The position numbers were made by a program, and so were the translations under genes. A DNA stretch of 64,000 nucleotides. It comes from Oleiagrimonas soli (lineage in GTDB: Bacteria > Pseudomonadota > Gammaproteobacteria > Xanthomonadales > Rhodanobacteraceae). The stretch is from the NCBI RefSeq assembly GCF_000761445.1, contig NZ_KN196470.1:417843-481842 (forward strand), given 5' to 3'. The notes under the pieces are model-generated. The model saw only the letters and a list, made by a program, of their open reading frames with translations, was not told the DNA's origin and did not search any database. Positions 58,328-64,000 of the stretch are shown piece by piece. How positions within the stretch are numbered: position 1 is the stretch's first letter; each line of letters opens with the position of its first letter.

Positions 58328-58492
58328 CCGGTTATTGTAGTCGCGCAGCCATCGAGACGGCGCGTCTTCGCGTGTCGAGTACGCGGTTGCGTCGGATCGA
58401 CGGACATGTTCATCGATGCCATGCCGTCACGCTTGCGGATGGAGATCGTCGGTCGCTTGGCGTTCGATCCGGCCGTGCGAACGGCGTTCACC

Positions 58493-58936
58493 CTAGGCGC
58501 GCTTCCAGCGCAGGATCAGCCACGCGGCCAGCGCGACCAGATTGACGCCCAGGTGCCAGTCGTGCGGACCGGCCGGCGCCAGCAGCCAGCGCCAGGAGGC
58601 GAGGTGTCCGTCCAGCGCCAGGCCCAGCGGGCGGTGGATGATGACGGCGAGGTTCAGATGCGCGCCGGCGTGCAGCGCGTAGCTGAGGAACGGCGTGCCG
58701 ATCACCGGCAGCTGCGCCAGCTGCAGCCAGCGCGACATCCGCGTGCCGGTGGCGTGATGTTCCAGCAGCAGCACGCCGGCCACCAGCATCAGGCCGAACA
58801 GCAGCGCGCCGATCAGCGCGACGATCATGTCCAGCATGCCGCCCCAGGGAAACATTCGCTCGACTTCGGCGACCAGGCCGAACAGGCCGCCGGCGATTTG
58901 CAGGATGCCGATCAGGCGCAGGAGGGTTCGATGCAT
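58493..58936 (-). CDS. Small four-helix membrane protein
   Basis: A 147-residue protein with about four hydrophobic helices: LLRLIGILQIAGGLFGLVAEV, GMLDMIVALIGALLFGLMLVAGVLLL, a weaker one (AQLPVIGTPFLSYALHAG) and the end helix GVNLVALAAWLILRW. I do not recognise a family. It lies between rlmI and srkA on the same strand as both. No exported or catalytic motif is visible. Confidence 0.75.
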   Translation of the reverse strand: MHRTLLRLIGILQIAGGLFGLVAEVERMFPWGGMLDMIVALIGALLFGLMLVAGVLLLEHHATGTRMSRWLQLAQLPVIGTPFLSYALHAGAHLNLAVIIHRPLGLALDGHLASWRWLLAPAGPHDWHLGVNLVALAAWLILRWKRA

Positions 58937-59023
58937 GCGGTCAGGCTCGTGCGGTCAAAGTCCGCATGGTAGCCGAGGCTTCGTCGATCCTGGAACGCGC
59001 GCTGCACGCATGGTGCGATCGGT

Positions 59024-59974
59024 TCACGAAAGCGCGTCGGCGGCTTCGCGCAGGTCGTCGATGTGCTCCTGCCACCAGCGCGCCTCGGCGGCGTAGGGGA
59101 AGGCGGCGGGGAACGCCGGGTCGTGCCAGCGCTGCGCGATCCAGCCGGCGTGGTGCGCCTGGCGCATCGCGCGCAGGGCCGGGATCAGATGCGGCTCGGA
59201 CGGATCGAGGTCGGCGAACTGCGCGTAGCCTTCCAGCAGTTCGCGCAGGCCGCGTTCGTCGTCGGCCAGCATCCACAGGTCCTGGATGGCCGGGCCGGTG
59301 CGGGCGTCGTCGAGATCGACGAAGTGCGGGCCGGCGTCGGTCCACAGGATGTTGCCGGGATGGCAGTCGCCGTGCAGGCGCAGCGTGCGCACCGGGCCGA
59401 CGGCTTCGAAGCGCGCGGCGACGCCGGCGTCGAGCTGCGCGATGGCTTCGCGGTAGGGCACTTCGAGATGCGAGGGCAAAAGACCTGACGCCAGCGCCGC
59501 CTTGGACGGCAGGCCGATCAGATGTTCGCGGTCGAAACGCTGGCGATGGTGGAACGGTGCGCGCGCGCCGATGCCGTGCATGCGCGCCAGCAGGCGGCCC
59601 ATCCATTGCAGCTGATCGGCCGATTCCAGCGACGGCGCGCGGCCGCCGCGGCGCGGGTACAACGCGTAGCGGAAGCCCTCATGGCGCAGCAGCGTGGTTC
59701 CGTCGAAGGCCAGCGGCGCGACCACCGGCAGTTCGGCGGCGGCCAGTTCGGCGCTGAAATCGTGCTCTTCCTGGATCGCTTCGTCGCTCCAGCGCCCCGG
59801 GCGGTAGAACTTGGCGACCAGGAAGCGGCCGTCCTCCAGGCCGATCTGGTAGACGCGGTTCTCGTAGCTGTTGAGCGCCAGCAGGCGGCCGTCGGTGAGC
59901 AGGCCGGTCGCGTCGACGGCATCGAGCACGAGGTCCGGCGACAGGCCGGCGTAGGGCGCTTCGTTCACGGTCAT
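59024..59974 (-). CDS. srkA: Stress response kinase A (YihE/RdoA)
   Basis: A 316-residue Ser/Thr kinase of the APH/choline-kinase-like fold. SrkA protects E. coli against MazF toxicity and envelope stress. Seen: SYENRVYQIGLEDGRFLVAKFYRPGRWS with the ATP-site Lys, the catalytic loop LRLHGDCHPGNILW and the metal-binding FVDLDDARTG (Asp in place of DFG). The alignment runs to the full family length. It follows the hotdog thioesterase gene by seven bases on the same strand, suggesting co-transcription. Confidence 0.93.
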   Translation of the reverse strand: MTVNEAPYAGLSPDLVLDAVDATGLLTDGRLLALNSYENRVYQIGLEDGRFLVAKFYRPGRWSDEAIQEEHDFSAELAAAELPVVAPLAFDGTTLLRHEGFRYALYPRRGGRAPSLESADQLQWMGRLLARMHGIGARAPFHHRQRFDREHLIGLPSKAALASGLLPSHLEVPYREAIAQLDAGVAARFEAVGPVRTLRLHGDCHPGNILWTDAGPHFVDLDDARTGPAIQDLWMLADDERGLRELLEGYAQFADLDPSEPHLIPALRAMRQAHHAGWIAQRWHDPAFPAAFPYAAEARWWQEHIDDLREAADALS

Positions 59975-59981
59975 GGTCGGC

Positions 59982-60422
59982 TCACGCGCCGCGGATCGCG
60001 CGTTTGGGCACCACGGCCATGGTCAGGCGCGACATGCACACCAGATGCCCGGCTTCGTCCTCGATGCGGATTTCCCACACCTGCGTGGTGCGGCCCACGT
60101 GCAGGGCGCGCGCGGTACCGGTGACGATGCCGCTGCGCACGGCGCGGATGTGGTTGGCGTTGATGTCCAGGCCGACGGTGATCTCCGTCTCCGGATCGAC
60201 GCACAGCATTGCCGCGCTGCTGCCCAGGGTCTCGGCCAGCGCCACCGAGGCGCCGCCGTGCAGGATGCCGTAGGGCTGATGAGTGCGGGCGTCGACGGGC
60301 ATGGTGCCGCGCAGGAAGTCGTCGCCGACCTCGGTGAAGCGGATGCCGAGCACCTGCATCAGGGTGTTGTCGCTCCAGCCGTTGAGCCGGTCCAGGTCGG
60401 GGGCGTGCTTCCACAGGGCCAT
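59982..60422 (-). CDS. Hotdog-fold thioesterase (YdiI/MenI type)
   Basis: A 146-residue acyl-CoA thioesterase. The diagnostic [21 protein letters not shown] contains the catalytic Glu on the central hotdog helix and the preceding HGG. VGLDINANHIRAVRSGIVTGTA and TQVWEIRIEDEAGHLVCMSRLTMAVV are the substrate-binding strands. Members act on 1,4-dihydroxy-2-naphthoyl-CoA, benzoyl-CoA or fatty acyl-CoA. It precedes srkA by seven bases. ATG 60422 has CCGGAA upstream; a longer start adds an unsupported N-terminus. Confidence 0.93.
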   Translation of the reverse strand: MALWKHAPDLDRLNGWSDNTLMQVLGIRFTEVGDDFLRGTMPVDARTHQPYGILHGGASVALAETLGSSAAMLCVDPETEITVGLDINANHIRAVRSGIVTGTARALHVGRTTQVWEIRIEDEAGHLVCMSRLTMAVVPKRAIRGA

Positions 60423-60507
60423 GCGTCGTTCCGGTGCGAATAAGACATGCATTGTCGCGCGTGGGCCGTATTGGCGACAATGTGGCTTCACCGCATGTGG
60501 ATGTACC

Positions 60508-61566
60508 GTGCCGTTCAACGTCACTTTGAAAGCCAGCGGCCGCCAGTTTCCCGTCGATGACGGCGAAACCGTGCTCGAGGCCGCCCAGCGCGCCGGCCTG
60601 GCGCTGCCGTATTCCTGTCGCGCCGGTCTGTGCGGCAGTTGCAAGGCCATCGTGCTGGAAGGAAGCTGCCATTACCCGCGCAACCCGCCCTCGGCGCTGA
60701 ACGCCGCCGAGCAGGCGCGGCATGCCGCCCTGCTGTGCCAGGCGGTGCCACTGTCGGATCTGGTGCTGGAAGTGCGCGAGGTCGCTTCGGTCAAGGATCT
60801 GCCGCGTCGCGAGCTGGACGTGCGCGTCAGCGCCAAGGACCGCCTTGCGCCCGACGTGGTGCGCCTGCGCCTGCAGCCGAAGGAAGGCGAGCGCCTGCGC
60901 TGGCTGCCGGGCCAGTACGTCGAGGTGCTGCTGGAGGACGGCAAGCGCCGCGCGTTCTCGCTGGCGCGCGCGCCGCACGAGGGCGACGAGCTGGAAGTGC
61001 ACGTGCGCCACGTGGCCGGCGGCGGCTTCACCTCGTGGGTGTTCGACGCGCTGGCCGTGGGCGATACGCTGCGCGTGGAGGGGCCGTTCGGCACCTTCGT
61101 GCCGCGCGAGCACTCGGAGCGGCCGATGATCCTGATGGCCGGCGGCACCGGCTTCGCGCCGGTCAAGGCGATGGTCGAACACTTCCTGCACCTGGGCACG
61201 CGCCGGCCGATGCATCTGTACTGGGGCGCGCGCAGCGGTGCGGATCTGTACCTGCGCGACTTGCCGACGCGCTGGGCCGAGCAGGTGCCGACGCTGGATT
61301 TCCATCCGGTGGTGTCCGATCCGGACGAGGCCGCGAAGGCGCGCGTTCGCGCCGGGCTGGTGCACGAGGCGGTGCTCGAGGATCACCCCGAGCTGTCCGC
61401 CTACGATGTCTACATGTGCGGGCCGCCGGCGCTGATCGACGCCGGCCGCCGCGCCTTCGTCGAAGCGGGTCTGCCCGAAGGGCGGCTGTACTACGACTCG
61501 TTCGACTACGCGCCCGAGGTGCTGGCGCGCATTCTGGACGCGCGCGCCGGCATCCACGGGATGTGA
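60508..61566 (+). CDS. Ferredoxin-NAD(P)H reductase flavoprotein (CDP-6-deoxy-delta-3,4-glucoseen reductase type)
   Basis: A 352-residue protein with three domains: an N-terminal 2Fe-2S ferredoxin (CRAGLCGSCKAIVLEGSC with the later Cys in LCQAVP), an FAD domain (GQYVEVLLEDGKRRAFSLARAP) and an NAD(P)H domain (MAGGTGFAPVKAMVEH, and YMCGPPALIDAGRRAF). The plan is that of oxygenase reductases and of AscD/DdhD, which works in 3,6-dideoxysugar synthesis; no such sugar genes are near, so the partner is unknown. The GTG at 60508 starts the family homology. Divergent from the thioesterase with an 85-base gap. Confidence 0.91.
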   Translation: MPFNVTLKASGRQFPVDDGETVLEAAQRAGLALPYSCRAGLCGSCKAIVLEGSCHYPRNPPSALNAAEQARHAALLCQAVPLSDLVLEVREVASVKDLPRRELDVRVSAKDRLAPDVVRLRLQPKEGERLRWLPGQYVEVLLEDGKRRAFSLARAPHEGDELEVHVRHVAGGGFTSWVFDALAVGDTLRVEGPFGTFVPREHSERPMILMAGGTGFAPVKAMVEHFLHLGTRRPMHLYWGARSGADLYLRDLPTRWAEQVPTLDFHPVVSDPDEAAKARVRAGLVHEAVLEDHPELSAYDVYMCGPPALIDAGRRAFVEAGLPEGRLYYDSFDYAPEVLARILDARAGIHGM

Positions 61567-61714
61567 CGCTGCCAGCGAAGGTCCTCCGCGTCCGCCCGTT
61601 GTGATGCAGCGCGCGGACCCTGCCGCGCATCTGCATTACATCTGGGGAGCCGCGCCCGGAAGCGCCGGGCGCCGAGGCGACATCATCGGATCACGACAAG
61701 GAGGCCAATCGATC

Positions 61715-62257
61715 ATGCATGTGCGTTCACCCAAGCTCCGCGGGAGCCTGATGACCCTAGTGTGGTTTGTTCCGGCGCTGGCCGTGGCGGGGCATGCGTC
61801 CCTGCCGGTGCGCGCGGTGCCGAGCCTGCAGGCGTTCCGCGAGGGTTCGACCAGCATGCAGCAGGCGATCGCCCTGCTCGGCCAGCCGTCCAGCATGGGC
61901 ACCGATCATGCCCAGGGCGCGCAACGACAGATCGTGCGCTGGCGCGGCGTCACGCCGGCATCTCGCGAACACGGCACGGCGAGTACGCTGGGGCGCACGG
62001 CGGAGCGCAGCGCCGTGTCCAGCTCGATTCGACATGGTTTGAGCCGCCTGTTCGGCTCGATGTCCTCGCACAGCACGGCGCAGGACATCGCCAACGCCGC
62101 CGCCCGCAGCACCGCCGATCAGGCCGGCGCGCAGGCGCAGAACTCGGCCGATCAGGCCATCGCGGATCGCGGCAAGGGTTCGCAGCCGTGGACCTGCACG
62201 CTGTACTTCACCCAGGGCGGGCTGTACCAGTCCGGGCGCTGCGCCGTCGACCGCTGA
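61715..62257 (+). CDS. Exported hypothetical protein
   Basis: A 180-residue protein with a signal-type segment (LRGSLMTLVWFVPALAVAGHAS). The mature part starts with a VPSLQAFREGSTSMQQAIALLGQPSSMGTDHAQG stretch that has the look of an OmlA/SmpA-type lipoprotein helix-turn. A Ser/Ala-rich region and a final domain with TCTLYFTQGGLYQSGRCAVDR follow. The two Cys near the end may pair. I do not recognise a family. ATG 61715 has AAGGAGG ten bases ahead. Confidence 0.75.
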   Translation: MHVRSPKLRGSLMTLVWFVPALAVAGHASLPVRAVPSLQAFREGSTSMQQAIALLGQPSSMGTDHAQGAQRQIVRWRGVTPASREHGTASTLGRTAERSAVSSSIRHGLSRLFGSMSSHSTAQDIANAAARSTADQAGAQAQNSADQAIADRGKGSQPWTCTLYFTQGGLYQSGRCAVDR

Positions 62258-62282
62258 CGGCGCGCGCGGTGCGGCGTGAAGC

Positions 62283-62726
62283 TCAGCGCTTGCCGGTCGC
62301 CATCGGCATGTTGGCCTGACGCCAGGAATACATGCCGCCGCGCAGGGTGTGCACGCGGGTGAAACCGGCCTTGACCAGACGCTGCGCGGCCTGGCCGGCA
62401 GTCTGTCCGGACTTGCACACCAGTACGATCGGCAGGTCCTTGGCCTTGGCCAGGTCCTTGTTCTCCGGATCGAACTGGCTCATCGCCACATGGCGCGCGC
62501 CGGGCACGTGGCCCTTCTCGAAGTCGGCGTAGGGCGAGATGTCCACGACCAGGGCGTCCTCGCGATTGACCAGCAGGGTGACCTGGGCGGGGTTCAGTTC
62601 CTTGTACTTGCGCATCATGCGCATGATCTCGCCGACGATGATCGCCGCCAGCAGGATCACGAACAGCAGGCTGAGCCAGGGATGGTTGCCGATGAACTCG
62701 GGCAACGTGTGCAGGAAATCACTCAT
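62283..62726 (-). CDS. Membrane-anchored rhodanese-like protein
   Basis: A 147-residue protein with an N-terminal membrane helix (WLSLLFVILLAAIIVGEIM) and a rhodanese domain (about 45-140). The active-site loop is LVCKSGQTAGQAA with the catalytic Cys first, the CH2A region is DISPYADFEKGHVPGARHVAMS, and the C-terminus has TLRGGMYSWRQANMP. Single-domain membrane rhodaneses in this lineage are linked to SecB/GrxC clusters; none is visible in this window. Sulfurtransferase activity is probable but the acceptor is unknown. Confidence 0.91.
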   Translation of the reverse strand: MSDFLHTLPEFIGNHPWLSLLFVILLAAIIVGEIMRMMRKYKELNPAQVTLLVNREDALVVDISPYADFEKGHVPGARHVAMSQFDPENKDLAKAKDLPIVLVCKSGQTAGQAAQRLVKAGFTRVHTLRGGMYSWRQANMPMATGKR

Positions 62727-62806
62727 GGGGAAGTCCGTGGGCGCGAGGCGCGCGTTGAGTCGAGCCGGACATTATCCGAGAGCCGGCGGCGGGGCGCAAA
62801 GCCGGT

Positions 62807-63235
62807 TCAATGCCCGGGCGTGATGTCGGGCAGGCCGCTTTCCAGCCACCAGTGCTTCTTGACCGGATCGTAGGTCCAGGTCTGGCGGTCGATGACGGTG
62901 CGCTGCTGCTGCGTGTTGACGTTGATGAGACCGATGCGCACGACCTGGCGCACGGTGGTGTCGTCGACCCGGATCGGGCCGCTGCCGTCGTCGTACTCGC
63001 TGACGCGCACCTGATGGTAGCGCTCCATGTCCAGGTGCGTGATCGGATGATCTTTCAGGTACTTCGGGTCGACGAACGCGCTGGCCTGGTCGAAGCTGCC
63101 CCAGCGCACGGCGGCGGCGTAGGCGGTCAGGGTGTCTTGCAGGGCGTTGTTGCGGCGGTCGGTGGCGCAGCCGGCGAGGGTCAGCGTTGCCAGCAACAGG
63201 ATCAGGATCGTGGTCGTCGTCCAACGCTTGTTCAT
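62807..63235 (-). CDS. Small lipoprotein
   Basis: A 142-residue lipoprotein: signal TILILLLATLTLAGCATD, with lipobox LAGC giving an acylated Cys. The mature part (NALQDTLTAYAAAVRWGSFDQASAFVDPKYLKDHPITHLDMERYHQVRVSEYDDGSGPIRV, then VVRIGLINVNTQQQRTVIDRQTWTYDPVKKHWWLESGLPD) looks like a small NTF2/SnoaL-type fold. It is conserved in this lineage without known function. ATG 63235 lies at the signal start; a longer reading to 63418 lacks any family support. Confidence 0.85.
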   Translation of the reverse strand: MNKRWTTTTILILLLATLTLAGCATDRRNNALQDTLTAYAAAVRWGSFDQASAFVDPKYLKDHPITHLDMERYHQVRVSEYDDGSGPIRVDDTTVRQVVRIGLINVNTQQQRTVIDRQTWTYDPVKKHWWLESGLPDITPGH

Positions 63236-63260
63236 CGCGCGCGTCTCCCCGGGTGAAGCC

Positions 63261-63749
63261 TCATTGTGCCGCATGCGCGGTGTCGCTGCGCGTACGGGCG
63301 ACGAAACGCGCCTGCAGCGTCGCGGCCTCGCCCTCGGCGGTGAGGATGCGGCAGCGGACTTCGGTGCGCGCCTTGCCGCGTGCGGCGAGCGTGGCGAGGA
63401 AGGCCCCGGCGTCGGCATCCGCGGCGAAGCGCGCCTCGGCGCGCAGATCTTCCCAGACGGGTTTCAGATAGCGCACCTGCGAATCGGCGACGAACACGTC
63501 GCAGTCGTGGCCGTGCTCGCGCAGCAGCAGTTCGACCAGCGACCAGCCGGCCAGCGTCATCAGGCTGGTCAGACTGCCGCCGAAGGCACAGCCCTTGTCG
63601 TTGATGTTGGCGGCCAGCGGCGCGCCCATCAGCAGGCGGTCGGCCTCGTGCTCCAGCACGCGCAGCTGCATGGCGCGGGCGGGCGGGATGCTGTCGAGGA
63701 TGAAGCGCTCCAGCGTGCGGGCGCGGTCGGAAACGGTCGGCGTATTCAT
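63261..63749 (-). CDS. YiiD-type thioesterase domain protein
   Basis: A 162-residue hotdog-fold protein with the C-terminal YiiD domain: LERFILDSIPPARAMQLRVLEHEADRLLMGAPLAANINDKGCAFGGSLTSLMTLAGWSLVELLL, and VADSQVRYLKPVWEDLRAEARF. In E. coli YiiD this domain follows an acetyltransferase domain; here it is alone. The KGCAFGGSL segment contains the helix start where the catalytic residues lie. It ends 25 bases before the lipoprotein gene on the same strand, so co-transcription is possible. Confidence 0.88.
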   Translation of the reverse strand: MNTPTVSDRARTLERFILDSIPPARAMQLRVLEHEADRLLMGAPLAANINDKGCAFGGSLTSLMTLAGWSLVELLLREHGHDCDVFVADSQVRYLKPVWEDLRAEARFAADADAGAFLATLAARGKARTEVRCRILTAEGEAATLQARFVARTRSDTAHAAQ

Positions 63750-63833
63750 CAGGCGGGCCAGTGTGCCCAGCGCGCCGGTCGCGGGCAAGCGGTCGGCTTC
63801 GTGCGGGCGCGCGATGCAGGTAGCATCGGCGAC

Positions 63834-64000
63834 ATGCATCCGACCGCACAGACGCTGGCAGGCGTCGACATCGTCATCACCCGACCGGCCGGCACCGCGC
63901 GCAGCCTGGCGCGGCAGGTGCGCGCGCGCGGTGGCGAACCGCACCTGCTGCCGGGCCTGTCGCTGCACGCCGCGCCCGAGGCGACGGCGCGGGCGGCGTG
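63834..64000 (+). CDS. hemD: Uroporphyrinogen-III synthase, N-terminal part
   Basis: The first 55 residues, cut by the window end. GVDIVITRPAGTARSLARQVRARGGEPHLLPGLSL is the HemD start: a beta-strand with the Thr-Arg-Pro (TRP) motif and the first helix, then the second strand. HemD closes hydroxymethylbilane into uroporphyrinogen III in tetrapyrrole synthesis. Divergent from the YiiD-type gene with an 84-base gap. Whether the enzyme is fused to another domain (as HemX) is outside the window. Confidence 0.85.
   Translation, partial: MHPTAQTLAGVDIVITRPAGTARSLARQVRARGGEPHLLPGLSLHAAPEATARAA

Overview
The window is high-GC DNA (roughly two thirds G+C) from a gammaproteobacterium. The protein sequences and the REP-type repeats fit the Lysobacterales, most likely Rhodanobacteraceae (Rhodanobacter/Dyella/Luteibacter type). 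That placement is inferred from family resemblance, not from a marker gene.

Left part (1-7.2 kb): the 3' end of a SYLF-domain gene with a clear intrinsic terminator, the tatABC twin-arginine export operon, a CtpA-type S41 protease next to an EnvC-like divisome protein whose LytM domain has lost its metal ligands, a TANGO2/NRDE protein, and a sigma-54 activator of the AcoR type. The activator is divergent from an alcohol-oxidation cluster (7.4-12.4 kb): aldehyde dehydrogenase, a periplasmic PQQ alcohol dehydrogenase with the Asp-Tyr-Asp signature linked to lanthanide-dependent enzymes, a fusion of a solute-binding protein with cytochrome c, and a DUF779 protein. A GG-N10-GC sigma-54 promoter and a perfect 9-bp inverted repeat sit in the divergent gap. 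Together these look like a regulated periplasmic alcohol-to-acid pathway with its own electron acceptor.

12.8-14.7 kb holds a MarC membrane protein and an SpmAB-like fusion. 14.7-31.5 kb is a carbohydrate utilisation locus. The leftward operon encodes a FadR-type regulator, 2-keto-3-deoxygalactonate kinase and KDPGal aldolase, galactonate dehydratase, a sugar dehydrogenase (SDR), an SMP-30 lactonase, a sugar/H+ symporter and a GH43, so it is an oxidative De Ley-Doudoroff galactose route. The rightward arm encodes an exported mutarotase, a clan GH-A hydrolase, a TonB-dependent receptor, a second GH43 and a GDSL esterase. A shared TTGTCATA motif upstream of three transcription units suggests one regulator. 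The inferred diet is a galactose- and arabinose-containing plant polysaccharide such as arabinogalactan.

31.5-41.6 kb is housekeeping: a tandem-domain methylglyoxal synthase, YchJ, an exported S9 peptidase, and gltB/gltD split by a perfect 31-bp inverted REP pair. 41.6-47.2 kb is an accessory islet. Three copies of a ~230-bp dispersed repeat and a fragment of a fourth alternate with low-GC or lineage-specific secreted and membrane proteins. 47.2-51.8 kb continues with a glycosyltransferase, a Rap1a/Tai-like exported protein, an NTF2-like protein, an alpha/beta hydrolase, NnrU, more REPs and a 17-bp tandem repeat.

51.8-64 kb returns to core genes: DinG helicase, a DUF3014 protein, a TetA-like MFS pump, RlmI, SrkA kinase, hotdog thioesterases, a ferredoxin-reductase flavoprotein, a rhodanese, a lipoprotein and the start of hemD. 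I saw no rRNA, tRNA, CRISPR array, integrase or transposase gene.
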